This document shows positions 35,412 to 47,237 of a stretch of 64,000 bases of DNA, piece by piece. The DNA lies in the NCBI RefSeq assembly GCF_014898055.3, contig NW_023601212.1:50518329-50582328 (forward strand), read 5' to 3'. Position numbers and translations under genes: made by a program. The stretch comes from Talpa occidentalis. Lineage: Eukaryota; Chordata; Mammalia; Eulipotyphla; Talpidae. Under the pieces are notes generated by a model. It searched no databases. It saw nothing but the letters and a program-made list of their open reading frames with translations, and was not told where the DNA came from. Every line of letters starts with the position of its first letter. Position 1 is the first letter of the stretch.

Positions 35412-35970
35412 ATGGTTCAGCTGAGCTGCTGGTATCAGAATTGCTTGTTGGTGTGAAGAGGCTGCCACACACCCATGTTGGACACAAAAACACACAGTCC
35501 CACTGGCCTTTTTACTTTGTAAGGACATGCCAAGCTCAGGGTCTTTGCATGTGCTCTTTCTTGGCCTGAGATGCTCTTCCTCAGACATTCACATGGTTCA
35601 CTTTCCAAGTCTCTCACTTCATTCAAATTTCAACTTAAGTACTAACACTTGACAAAGGTTTTTCTTGGCACTCTCCACCCCACCCCCAACTCAACACCAA
35701 CCCTCATCTCTATTTTCCCCTAAGACTTTATTATTTCATTCATATCATTTAGCATTATATGACATATATTTCTTTGCCTCTCCTCACCGAGATGGAAACT
35801 CCATAAGGTTAAATATTTTGTTACTATTGTTTTTCTTTCTTTTTATATAATTATCTTTTTCTTGAAAGGCAGGAATTTTTGTTATGTTCTCAGATATTCC
35901 CCAGATGCCTAGAGTAGCACCTGGCACATAGTAGGTGTTCAGTTGATAACTATTTGAATAAGTGAGTGAA
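35412..35970 (+). mobile_element. L2 3' end
   Basis: The order CATGCCAAGCTCAGGGTCTT, GATGCTCTTCCTCAGACATT, GAGATGGAAACTCCATAAGG, GCACCTGGCACATAGTAGGT and GAATGAATGAA is the classical L2 3' region. No coding capacity. Confidence 0.8.
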
Positions 35971-36369
35971 TGAATGAAATAAAAAATATAAGAATCTGAA
36001 TTAAATGGAAGCTGTTATCTCAAAGGAAAAGGAGTGTTTCCAGATAACTACTCAATGATAAAACTATTCAACCTTCAACTCTTCTTAATTTTCTAGTTTG
36101 TTCTTAAATTATGTATATATTCTCAGAGTAGTAATACCTTTCATTATATATGCTGGCATAATTATGCCTGAGAATACTGTTATTGTTATTGAAAAAAAAA
36201 ACTAATTCAGGTCTCTTATCAGAGTGTAGTTTTAGCTTGTGACTTTTTGTTTGGGAGCACTTTGAGAAAAGACTGAATTTCCAACCTCTTATTCTTTGCT
36301 CATTTTTAACATTCAGAGATGGAACAAAGTACAAGGAAGAATTTGTATGATATAGTACAATAGTTCCAG
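35971..36369. other. No recognised feature
   Basis: AT-rich, with no gene or RNA signal. Confidence 0.4.
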
Positions 36370-36590
36370 TTTTGAATCTTAACCTAATAACTTAATAGTC
36401 ATGTAACCTGGTGAGGTTGCTTTACTTATCTGTCTGTCTCCTCATCTGTTAAATAGAGTAAATGGCACTTATCTGATAGGTTGTCAAAATTAAATTTGAT
36501 CAGATCTTTGAAGCACTTAACATAGTCCCAGGAACAAACTAAGTGCTCAGTAACAGAAGCTAGGATTGTTATTATCAGTAAGGGCAAGAA
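36370..36590 (+). mobile_element. MIR element
   Basis: TTGAATCTTAACCTAATAAC, CTCATCTGTTAAATAGAG, GAAGCACTTAACATAGTCCC and AAGTGCTCAGTAACAG keep the MIR order over most of its length. Confidence 0.75.
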
Positions 36591-36994
36591 GGGTTAAGGA
36601 AGAGATTTTTCAGAGTAAGTGAATTTTAATTGGTACTTAAAAATCATTGATGTTACATTAAGAAAGAACTGCTGTGCTGCTCCTTTTTCTCCCCCAAACA
36701 AATAAAGCTCTTTTTCCCCAATTGGTTTATAAAAAAAATTAAGGAATTCATTATTTTAGTCATAGTATTTAACATTTTCAAATCCTATGTGAGCATCGTT
36801 TTATTAATCAAACTAAAAATGAGTCTCCAAGCAATTCCATAACTTTATGAGCTAGATTAAATTTCATATTATTCAAATCAACTAGTTTAGAATATATCCT
36901 ATGCAATATTATTTTCTGTACTGTAACAGTTTTGTCTTAAAATACTCTTAAGATCACTTATTTTGGGTAAATATATACTGATATGATTACATTT
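36591..36994. other. No recognised feature
   Basis: AT-rich, with no gene or repeat that I can name. Confidence 0.4.
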
Positions 36995-37489
36995 TAAAGC
37001 ATCTTAATTGAGGAGTAGAGAGAGGGAAGACTTTGCCATCAAGGTGAACTCTGGGTACCAGGAAATTGCAACCCTTGCACCATTGTCAGAAGCCAGCAAC
37101 CCAGCGACCCGCCTCTGCAACTGGGTAGAGAGAGGGAGAGCTCCACCATCAAGGTGAACTGTGAGTACCAGGAAAGTGCAGGTCTGCCTGTGGGGCTGTT
37201 GGAAGCCAGGGATCCCACAATCCCCTTTTGGAATTGAGTAAATACAGAGGGAGGGGATCTTCAGGAACAGTACCCATCAATATATCCACAAAATCACCAC
37301 CTTTGTGAAGTCTGGCTTAACAGTGCTGGACACAGTCTGGCCTCCAGTTTCCAACATCCCAGAAGGAGCACCCTAAGATGAGGCAGTGGCACAGTGGCCC
37401 AACACATAGAACAAATTAGAAAACAAAAAACAGAAAGAAGGAAAAATACAAATAACCAAGCAAGCCCTCTGGGCAAGGACACATCATAA

Positions 37490-38340
37490 AAAGAAAATGA
37501 GTCCCCAAAACTCAACAACAATGACATGGAAGAAATTTTCTGCCTGCCAAATAGAGAATTTAAAGTCATCATGATTAAAAAACATAAAGAAGTGAAAAAA
37601 GGAAAAGAATGATATGAGAAATATAATTAATGAACCAAAGAATGAAAATGCATCTTTAAAGAAGGAAATGAAGGAATCACAGCAGATTAAAAGATTAATG
37701 GAGGAGTTAAAGAACTCTGGGGGAAAAAAATGAAAACAGAACTGATGAAATGGAAGAATGAATCAGTACTCTCAAAGGTACAGATATAAAAAGAACCAAA
37801 AAGAAAAGGAAAGAAAATAGGGAAAAGAATGGAGAAACACTTCAAGAACTATCTGACACCATGAGGAGTGGAAATATGAGTTATAGGAATCCCAGAAGGA
37901 GAGGAGAGAGACAAAAGAACTGAGAAACTATTCAAGGAAATAATCAAAGAGAACTTCCCAAGCATGAAGAAGGAGATGAAAGTAGACATACAGGCAGCTG
38001 GAAGCACACCAAATTACCACAATGAAAGGAAAATTACAGGAAGACACACAATAGTAAAGCTTCCAAGAGTCCAAGACAAGGACAAAATAATGAAACTGAC
38101 AAGGGGGAAGAAGCAGATAACCTATAAAGAAAATCAATCAGGCTGATATCAGACTTCTCCAAAGAAACACTATGAACCAGAAGAGTATGAAGTGACATAT
38201 TTAACAAACTCCAAGTAACAAATGTCAACCAAGAATATTTTACCCCACAAAGCTCTCCTTCCTCTATGACAGAAAAATAAAGACCTTCTCATACAAACAG
38301 AATCTCCAGAAATTCATTACTACTAAACCCCCACTTTAAA
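37490..38340 (+). pseudogene. L1 ORF1 remnant
   Basis: The peptide RHTIVKLPRVQDKDKIMKLT (in 37964-38146) resembles the RNA-binding core of L1 ORF1p. Glutamate- and lysine-rich codons before it (37600-37800) fit the coiled-coil part. The frame is broken at several points. The protein would have been the L1 RNA chaperone. Confidence 0.65.
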
Positions 38341-38419
38341 AAATACTACCAGAAGTCCTAAAGCCAAAACCAACACAGAGGAATTAATAAGAACAAAACA
38401 AGTCAAGATGCCAACATAT

Positions 38420-40430
38420 TAATATTAACCCTAAATGTAAATGGACTAAACTCATCAATAATAAGACAGAGTAGCAGACTGGATTTAAAAACACAATCCA
38501 ACCTTCTGCTGTCTTCAGGAAACACATTTAACCACAAAAAATAAACATAGACTGAAAGTAAAAGGTTGGAAAATAATCCTACAAGCAAATGGACCAAAAA
38601 AGAAGTCAGGAACAGCTACACTTATATCAGATGAAATAGACTTCAAACTAAAAAAGGTAAAAAGAGACATAGATGGATACTACATTATGATTAAGGGGAC
38701 AATACATCAGGAAGATATAACACTCATCAACATATACTCACCAAATGAAGGAGCACAAAAATATATAAGACAATTATTATCAGCTCTGAAAACAGGTATT
38801 GAGAAAATACATATAGAGTAGGAGACTTCAACACCCCAGTTTCACCAATGGACAGATGAACGAGACAAAAAATAAACAAGCTCACTAGAGCCCTAAATAA
38901 AGTTTTAAACCTCATGGGTTTAACAGACATCAACAGCACACTGCACCCAAAAAAATCCGAGTACACATTTTTATCCAGTGCACATGGATCATTCTCCAGA
39001 ATCTATCACATATTGGGCTACAAGACAAATATCAACAGATACATTAAGATCAAAATCATACCAACTATCTTCTCTGATCATAAAGGCATCAAACTATATA
39101 TATACCATGAAAAGAAAGCAAGGAACCCCCCCACTTCATGGAGATTGAAACCCACACTACTGGAAGACCATTGGATTAAAGAGGAGATCAAAGAAAAATT
39201 AAAAAATACTTTGAGTTGAATAACAATGAGGACACAACTTTTCAGAATGTATGTGACACAGCAAAAGTAATGAGGGAAGTATATAGCAATACAGGCTCAC
39301 ATCAAGACACAAGAAAGAACTCAAAGAAACAATCTAATCTCCCATCTCAAAGAAACAGAGAAAGAACAACAAAAAAAACCCCAAAAAACAGTAGAAGAAA
39401 GGAAATAAAAATCAAAGCTGAAATAAATGAAATAGAAATTTAAAAAACAACCCAAAAAAGCAATGAAACCAAAAGCTAGTTCTTCAAAAAAAAAAAAAAA
39501 ATAGACAAACCTCTAGGCAGGCTCATGAAGAAAAAAACAGGAGAAAACACAAATAAATAGGATCATAAATGAAAGAGGAGACATCACAACAGACACAGCA
39601 GAAATCAAAAGAATAAGCAGAGATTACTATGAACATTTATATGCAAACAAATTCAGCAATGAAGAAGAGATAGACAAATTCCTAAAACAATATAATCATC
39701 CAAAGCTAGATAAAGAAGAAATAGAACACCTAAACAGACCAATTACAAGCAGTGGAATTGAAATAGTAATCTAAATCCTCCCCAAGAACAAAAGTCCACA
39801 ACCAGACAGCTTCACAAATGAATTCTACCAAATGTTCAGAAATCAACTAGTACCTATCCTACACAAACTCTTTCAAAGAAATGAGAAAAAAGAAATACTA
39901 TCAAATACATTCTATGAAGCCAACATTACACTAATACCAAATCAAAAGACAACACACAAAAAAGAAAACTACAATCCAATATTCCTAATGAACACTGATG
40001 CAAAAATCCTCAATAAAATCCTTGTCAACAGAATCCACAATGCATCAAAAGGATAATACACCACAACCAAGTGGGATTTATTTGAGGGGCACAAGGATGG
40101 TTCAATATTCAAAAATCAATTAATGTAATCCAACACATCAACAAAAAGAAAAACAAAAAACATATGATCATGTCAATAGATGATGAGAAAGCAGTTCACA
40201 AAGTTCAACATCTATTTATGAGGAAGACCCTTGAAATCCAAGAGATAGAAGGAACATAACTTAACATGATAAAAGGCATATATGACAAAACTTACAGCCA
40301 ATATAATTCTCAATGGCGAAAAGATGAAAGCCTTTCCTTTAAGATCAGGAACAAGACAAGGATGTCCACTCTTGCCACTGCTTTTTGATATAATACTGCA
40401 AGTCCTAGCCAGAGCAATAAGACAATGATA
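38420..40430 (+). pseudogene. L1 ORF2 remnant, EN and first part of RT
   Basis: LTLNVNGLN near 38430 marks the endonuclease start. A YTFLSSAHGSFSRIYHILGY segment (38960-39025) and a following SDH (39077) match the L1 endonuclease C-terminus. [11 protein letters not shown] and [15 protein letters not shown] (39919-40040) match RT. The frame is broken repeatedly. The RT active-site FADD segment would lie just beyond 40430 and is missing. Confidence 0.8.
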
Positions 40431-41487
40431 TGCACATCAAAGACATATTTACAGACACATCACCCAAAGCAGTGATAGTGAAGGCAAAGATCAACAGCTG
40501 GGACTACATCAAATTAAAGAGCTTCTGCACAGCAAAAGAGACAATAACAAAAACAAAGAGAAACCCCACTGACTGGGAGAACATTTTAGCACACAACACT
40601 AATGAGAAAGGACTGATCACAAAAATCCACAAAGAGCTGATGAGACTCAACAAAAACAAAGAAAATAATCCAGTCAAAAAATGGGCAGAAGAGCTAAGAA
40701 AGAAACTTCTCTGAAGAGGAAATGCAAATGGCCAACAGGCATATGAAAAAATGTTCAACATCACTTGTCATCAGGGAAATGCAAATCAAAACTACCATGA
40801 GATACCATCTTACACCAGTGAGAATGGCACATATTAAAAAAACTAGCAACAACAAATGTTGGCAAGGATGTGGAGAAAAAGGAACTCTTGTGCACTGTTG
40901 GTGGGAGTGCAAACTGGTCCAACCACTGTGGAGAGCTGTGTGGAGATTTCTTGACCTACCAAACATAGAGCTTCCATATGATCCAGCAATTCCACTCCTA
41001 GGTATTTACCCAAAGGACACAGAAACATCAATTCCAAAGAGCACCCGCACCCCTATGTTTATAGCAGCACTGTTTACAATAGCTAAGCTTTGGAAACAAC
41101 CCAAATGCCCAAAAACAGATGACTGGATCAAGAAGATGTGGTACATATACACCATGGAATATTATTCAGCATTCAAAAAAGATAAACACATGCAATTTGG
41201 AGCAGCATGGATGGCGCTGGAAGGGATCATGCTAGCGAAATAAGCCAGAAAGAAAAAGAAAAATACCGGATGGTCTCACTCATAGCAGGAATCTAGAAAA
41301 CTTAAATAAGGGACCAGGAAAAAGAATAACTATAAGAAAGTAAAAATCAAAATCAACAAACAACTATGAACTAGAGACACTCTATAGGGGGTGGGGGGCG
41401 GGGAGGGGCGGGATTGGGGTCAAAATAAGGGGGTCGCAATTGTATGGGGAATATAAAAATGAAAAAAATTTATTAAAAAAAATTTGC
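40431..41487 (+). mobile_element. Younger 5'-truncated L1 within the old L1
   Basis: It starts abruptly near TGCACATCAAAGACATATTT. It encodes ORF2 C-terminal pieces of 94 and 173 codons (40430-40714, 40722-41243), then the G-rich 3' UTR and A-tail. No matching TSD was found, and old-L1 sequence is missing at the site, so the insertion may have deleted target DNA. Confidence 0.88.
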
Positions 41488-41494
41488 AAATCTC

Positions 41495-41772
41495 AGGCCT
41501 CCCCTGGTGGCGCAGCGGTTGAGCACTGGGCTGCGAAGCTGCCCCGCAGCTTCTGCAGCATCGGTTCAATCCCTGGCTGCTCCCCAGCCACCGGAGGAGG
41601 GTCCCACATGGCGCGCAGACCTCTCCTGCCGCCTGCTGCTCCCTCAACAGTGTACTTCGGTCCTTCTGCCTGTTCTGTTCCCCGCTCTGGCTCTGGTGAA
41701 TTCTCTCACCCTCCCGCGCTTCTGACTGTACCCAGTGCTTGTATAAATAAATAAATAAATCTTTAAAAAAAA
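41495..41772 (+). mobile_element. Type A SINE just after the young L1 tail
   Basis: Head GGTGGCGCAGCGGTTGAGCA and tail TATAAATAAATAAATAAATC with TTTAAAA. Box B is altered (GGTTCAATCCC). It lies between the young L1 tail and the resumed old L1. Confidence 0.93.
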
Positions 41773-41774
41773 GA

Positions 41775-43260
41775 AATGGAAAGACATCCCCTCCTCAAGG
41801 ATTGGAAGAATTAACATTATTAAAATGACCATCTGACTGAAAGCAATTTACAGATTCAGTGCAATCCCCATAAAAATCTCAATGACATTCTTCAAAGAAA
41901 GAAATGAATATTGATAAAATTCATATGGAGCCACAAAAATCCTCAAATAGCCAAAGCTCTCCTGACTAAAAAGAAGGAAAATGGAGGTATCACACTCCCA
42001 TACTTCAAATTATACTACAAAGGCATAATAATTAAAATAGTCTGGTACTAGAACAAAAGCAGACACACAATGGAATCATATAGAAAGCCTAGAAATAAAG
42101 CTACACATACATGGACATGTAATCTTTGACAAAGGAACAAATATGCAATGGAACAAGGACAGTTTGTTCAATAAATGATGTTGGGAAAACTGGACCACCA
42201 CACGCAAAAGAATGAAACTAGACCACTTCTTCACACCATTCACAAAAATCAACTCAAAATGGATAAAAGAATTTAACTTAAGACCTGAAACCATAAAATA
42301 CATAGAACAAAATATAGGTAAAACACTGTGTGATATACATCTCAATAACATCTTTAAAGACTCATCCCCCAAAGCAAAGTGAAGGAAAAGATAAACAGCT
42401 GGGATTACGTCAAACTAAAAAGCTTCTGTGCAGCAAAAGATACATTAACCAAAACAAAGAGATACCCTACTGATTGGGAGAAAATTTTTACCCTCCACAC
42501 AACTGATAAGGGACTGATCACGAAGATATACAAAGAACTCAAATGACTCAACAAAAACAAAGTAAACGATTCAGTCAAAAAATGGGCAGAAGAGCTAAAA
42601 AGACACTTTTCCCAAGAGGAAATGCAAATGGCTGACATGTGTATGAAAAAATGTTCAACGTCCCTCATAATTAGGGAAATGCAAATCAAAACCACAAAGA
42701 GATACCACCTTACACCAGTGAGAAGGGTACATATTAAAAAAGCAGGCAACAACAAAAGTTGGTGAGGATGTGGAGAAAACGGAACTCTCCTACACTGTTG
42801 GTGGGAATGCAAACTGCTCCAACCACTATGGAAAGCGTGTAGAGGTTCCTCAGACTACTGAAAAATGGAGACTACTACTACCAGAGTAGTTCCTCAGACT
42901 ACTGAAAATGGAGCTACCATATGAACCAGCAATTCCACGCCTAGGGTTCTGCACAAAGAACACAAAAACATTAATTCAAAAGGATACCTGTACCCCTGTG
43001 TTTATGCAGCACTATTTATAATAGGTAAGATTTGGAAACCCGAATACCCCAAAATAGATGACTGGATCAAGAAGATGTGGTATACTATTCAGCAATGGAA
43101 TACTATTGGAATACTAATGGAATACTATTCAGCAATCAAAAAAGATAAACTCATGGCATTTGCAGCAATATGGATGAAGCTAGAAGGGATTATGCTCAGT
43201 GAAATAAGCCAGAAGGAAAAAGGAAAATATCAGATGGTTTCACTTGTAAGAGGAATCTAG
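41775..43260 (+). pseudogene. L1 ORF2 remnant, C-terminal part
   Basis: It resumes at GAAAGACATCCCCTCCTCAA and continues through the known C-terminal order to [39 protein letters not shown] (translated at 43075-43260). A local duplication of GTTCCTCAGACTACTGAAAA (42845, 42889) and another near 43090-43130 break it further. Confidence 0.8.
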
Positions 43261-43540
43261 GGGAACCAAATAAGGAATCAGGGGAAAAAACAATAACAAT
43301 AAAAAAAATTATTAGACAACTATCAATCAGAGACATTCTGTGGGAGAGGGAGAGGGATCAAAACAAGGGCAGGAAGAGCACAAGGGACTATGGTGATGGT
43401 GACGGGTGAATTATTGGTGGGAATTCATGGGGACTACATCTGAGTAAAGAAAGTAAAGAAACATTGTACAAAAATGATGCAAAATATATACATAAATTAT
43501 ATAAAATATATAAATAAATAAATTATATAAAAAATCTTAA

Positions 43541-43625
43541 TTGAGAGATAACTAACATATCATAAAATGTACTCATCTAGATCATCTTTTGGAGCAAACT
43601 GGTTTAGCAGACATTTAGCAGTTTT
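43541..43625 (+). mobile_element. Possible further old L1 3' UTR
   Basis: CTTAATTGAGAGATAACTAA and CATAAAATGTACTCATC are typical wording of old L1M 3' UTRs. The piece ends at the SINE. Confidence 0.45.
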
Positions 43626-43908
43626 AAATTTTGGGATTACCGGGGCCTCTTTGGTGGCACAAGGGGTTAAGGCGTAGCCTTTGAAGCTGTCCACAACCAC
43701 TGCAGCATGAGTTTAATCCCTGGCCATGGAGTTGACCTACATGGCACAGCAGACCTCTCCTGTCTCACCCACTCCTCCCCTCAGCAGTGTGTTTCAGTAG
43801 CTCCACCTGTTCTGTTCCCCACTCTGTCTCTGGTGAATCCCCTCAACCCCCACACCTCTGGCCTATCCGCCAGTTCTTGCATGTATAAATAAATAAAACT
43901 TTAAAAAA

Positions 43909-43972
<64 letters not shown>

Positions 43973-43986
43973 AATTTGGGATTACC
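43626..43986 (+). mobile_element. SINE type B whose tail became a GATA repeat
   Basis: The SINE is 43642-43970. The head GGTGGCACAAGGGGTTAAGG is intact and box B is damaged. The A-tail passes into pure ATAG units. AAATTTTGGGATTACC at 43626-43641 and AAAATTTGGGATTACC at 43971-43986 are the TSDs, so the microsatellite grew from the tail after insertion. Confidence 0.93.
43909..43970. repeat. (ATAG)n microsatellite, about 15 units
   Basis: Perfect tetranucleotide repeats at the 3' end of the SINE, probably length-variable between individuals. Confidence 0.95.
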
Positions 43987-44189
43987 TTGCATGCCATAGA
44001 ATATTATGAAACCCTTGTTTACCATATTTTATGTTACTGACATCTGTCTCTTTGGACATTTCACTGCTGCCGAGCAAGACAGTCTTCAACTTCTCTGTCC
44101 TTCCCTGCAATTTAAGAGTAGGAATTCCTTAATTACTCTATTGGTCCAGAAGTACACATGACAGGTTGGCTCAGATAGCCAAAAGCCCG

Positions 44190-44640
44190 TTGAGGCAGGC
44201 ACTATTAATATCACCATTTTACAGATAAGGAAACCAAGATTAAGAAGTTTAAGGAATTAGCCTCCCCTGGTGGCACAGCGGTTGAGTGCTGGGCTGCGAA
44301 GCTGCCCGCAGGCTCTGCAGCACCGGTTCGATCCCCAGCCACCAGGGAGGGTCCGACATGGCGCGACAGACCTCTCCTGCCATGCCCACTGCTCCCCTCA
44401 GCAGTGTATTTCATCACTCTGCCTATTCTGTTCCCCGCTCTGGCCCTGGTGAATTCTCTCACCCTCCCGTGCTTCTAACTGTACCCAGTGCTTGTATAAA
44501 TAAATAAATAAATCTTTTAAAAAAAAAAAAAGTTTAAGGAATTTATCTAAGATCACCTGTCACCTGGACTTATCTGACTCCAGAGCTCATCCTCTAGTTG
44601 CAAGGCTATTTCTTTCATCTTGAGTCTTGCTTTTGTTTAT
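44190..44640 (-). mobile_element. MIR split by a SINE
   Basis: CACCATTTTACAGATAAGGA and AACCAAGATTAAGAAGTTTA before the SINE, then ATCTAAGATCACCTGTCACC and GACTCCAGAGCTCATCC after it, form one inverse MIR. Confidence 0.75.
44245..44543 (+). mobile_element. Type A SINE inside the MIR
   Basis: The SINE is 44260-44529, with AAGTTTAAGGAATT at 44245-44258 and 44530-44543. The region after box B is 10 to 15 bases shorter than in other type A copies. Confidence 0.93.
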
Positions 44641-44699
44641 TTACATGAGTAAACCAGCTTTTACTTTAGGAAAATTAGAAATGATAATTTAAAAAAAAA

Positions 44700-45330
44700 G
44701 GGGGGGAAAATATCCCCAAATACCAACATAGTATCTTTAGATAATCCCAAATACTAGTTTGTTGTACATTCCTATAGATTTGCACATAATTATAGATATA
44801 TGTGCAATCAATGTCAGCTCTTTTATAAAATGTGATTTATAATTATACATGAATTATATTTTCTATTTGGAATATTTTCATTTAAATAAATATCTAGATT
44901 AAGGCCAATGGCATTTCACTCTATAAATAATGTAACTTCATTCATCCACCTACCAGCAACATATGTATGCTTGTTTCCTGCATCCTCAGTCACATTGGAC
45001 ATTTTCATGTCTTTTATTGCTTTATTGTTATTGTTTCCATTGTTCCTTTTAGTATTTGTCAATTTGAGAGTTGAACTAGGCATCATATTCCATTGTTAAA
45101 TTTAGAAGTTCTCAATGAGAAAGATTATTTTTTTCCATATAGCTTTGTGAATTTTTATACTTTTTTTGTTTTTTTCTATTGATTTTTTATTCTTATTGAT
45201 ATATAAGAGCTATTTATATATTAAAGCTTTTCATATATTAAGACTTCTATTGTAACAGTTTGCAAATTAAACACATTTTTCTTATTAAAATGTATTTCCC
45301 TGTGTTCTTTATTGAATAATCTTTTTTAAA
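44700..45330 (-). mobile_element. Probable ancient L1 remnant
   Basis: AATGGCATTTCACTCTATAA, CCACCTACCAGCAACATATG and TTGATATATAAGAGCTATTT read like the inverse of an old L1 ORF2 end and 3' UTR. Diverged, no coding capacity. Confidence 0.5.
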
Positions 45331-45477
45331 GACTGGGTTAATCTCTAACAAATTGTAAAATTAGTTCAATTTGTCTGTAATATCCTCCCATCTTTCTTTA
45401 ACACTCCCCTCTCCTCTTCCCTTTATGCAATTTCTAAAGAATGCCTAACTTTATCAATAATATCCTATCTTTTGTTG

Positions 45478-45776
45478 TACATAGGATTTTTCTTTTTAAG
45501 ATTTATTTATTTACATAAGAACCAGGGTACAGGCCAGAGGTGCAGGAGGGTGAGAGAATTCACCAGAGACAGAGTGGGTAGCAGAACAGGCAGACTGATT
45601 GAAATACATTGCTGAGGGGAGCAGCGGGGTGAGACAGGAGAGGTCTGCCACACCGTGTGGGTATCTCCCTGGCTGGCCAGGAATCGAACCAGTGCTGCAG
45701 AGGCTGCAGCAGTGCAGTTTCACAGCACTGCGCTCAACCTGATGTGCCACTGGGGAGGCCCATACATAGGATTTTT
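45478..45776 (-). mobile_element. tRNA-headed SINE
   Basis: The SINE is 45492-45762. TACATAGGATTTTT at 45478-45491 and 45763-45776 is the TSD. The minus strand reads head to tail with ACATAAATAAATAAATCTT. Confidence 0.93.
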
Positions 45777-46246
45777 ATACAAAATAGAGTAACTATTGAA
45801 GGTCATTTTATAAATTGACTTTTTAAACTGAAGCTCTTTGACTTACTAACAGCTTCATAAAGTTGTTGCAATAATCTAATATGTTCTGTTGGGAGTACAA
45901 GCTTTAGAAGCTCCAATCCTTATTCTGATACTTATTCACCTCATGAAATTACATAAATTACTAAATCTTTTTATTTTTTTGTACAAAACATTTTATTGCT
46001 ACAAAGGGAAACATGGTCACAAAAAGCCTTTAAGTGTATCTCAACCCAAATTACTATTCCTTGTCCAATGCAGTAAAAAAAAAATACACAGTCAGCACAA
46101 AATACTTGCCCAGTTTATCTCTTCTAGGGTAAGTATTCAAAACATTAATGCACACGAATATATACTCAAAAGAGCAGCATTTAAGTTTAAATGATTGTGA
46201 TATACTAACAATATACACCTGTCATCCTTAACACCAATAAAGTAAT

Positions 46247-46515
46247 AAAAATTAAGCCTAGGGCCTCCCCCGTGGTGCAGCAGTTGAGCTCTGGGTTGCA
46301 GAAGCTGCCCTGCAGCCTCTGCAGCGCCGGTTCGATCCCCAGCCGCCAGCAAGGGTCCCACATGGCGAGGGTCCCATATGGCACGCAGACCTCTCCTGCT
46401 GCACCCGCTGCTCCCCTCAGCAGTGTATTTCATCAGTCTGCCTATTCTGCTCCCCACTCTGTCTCTAGTGAATCCTCTCACCCTCCCGTGCTTCTAACTG
46501 TACCCAGTGCTTGTA

Positions 46516-46563
<48 letters not shown>

Positions 46564-46583
46564 AATATAAAAAAATTAAGCCT
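46247..46583 (+). mobile_element. SINE with a long AAAT tail, in the pseudogene 3' UTR
   Basis: The SINE is 46261-46570. AAAAATTAAGCCT flanks both sides (the right copy at 46571-46583). The AATA tail spans about 46515-46564, longer than in other copies. GAGGGTCCCATATGGC duplicates the GTCCCACATGGC motif within the body. Confidence 0.92.
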
Positions 46584-46965
46584 GAAAATTATACAACCAA
46601 TTTACTGAATCTAAGTTTGGCAGCTATAAAAACTAAACTAAAATAGCCTTACCTTCATTCTATTAAACAAATGCCAAACATTTACAAATTATACAAAATA
46701 AAATTTAATGTATGGAATGTATGCAACATGGGTGTTAACTCATATTTTAAACTATTAAAATTCTTACCTAACATTAGGACAGAAATGTAAAGCGTCTTTA
46801 AATTTAATAACTTATATTTAATTTTCTTCAGGTTGGTCAACAGAAGGACTGACAGTTTCCTCCTTTGTTTCTTCTTGCCCTAGTCTTCCTCCATTTCCCC
46901 ACCCTGCACCTCCTACTCCCCCCTCCTGTCCTTGCTTCCTCTTCTTTCTCCTCCTCTTCTTTTTC

Positions 46966-47237
46966 TTTTTTTTTTAAGATTTATTTATTTATTTATTTAT
47001 ACAAGCACTGGGTACAGTCAGAAGCACGGGAGGGTGAGAGAATTCACCAGAGCCAGAGCGGGGAACAGAACAGACAGACTGAAGAAGTACACTGACGAGG
47101 GGAGCAGTGGGCGCGGCAGAAGAGGTCTGCGCGCCATGCGGGACCCTCACCTGTGGCCAGGGATCGAACCGGCGCTGCAGAGTCTGCGGGCAGCTTCACA
47201 GCCTAGCGCTCAACCGCTGCGCCACCAGGGGAGGCCC
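46966..47237 (-). mobile_element. Type A SINE inside the pseudogene coding part
   Basis: Minus-strand head (GCCTCCCCTGGTGGCGCAGC), box B GGTTCGATCCC and an AAATAAATAAATAAATCTT tail. The TSD is pyrimidine-rich (TCCTCCTCTT on both sides) and lies in the acidic-codon tract. Confidence 0.92.

Larger units (their letters stand above)
36995..43540 (+). mobile_element. Old, near full-length L1, later disrupted
   Basis: The order is a 5' UTR-like part with a repeated GAGAGAGGGA...CATCAAGGTGAACT motif (about 37018 and 37128), an ORF1 remnant, an ORF2 remnant with endonuclease and reverse transcriptase segments, and an A-rich 3' end. A younger L1 (about 40431-41487) and a SINE (41495-41772) interrupt ORF2. 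The old text resumes at about 41775 but lacks the several hundred bases expected between. Many stops and frameshifts make it inactive. It is the only L1 here that retains its 5' part. Confidence 0.85.

Noticed and set aside
43909..43970. Regular short repeats as a CRISPR-like array
   Set aside because: They are a pure tetranucleotide microsatellite without spacers.
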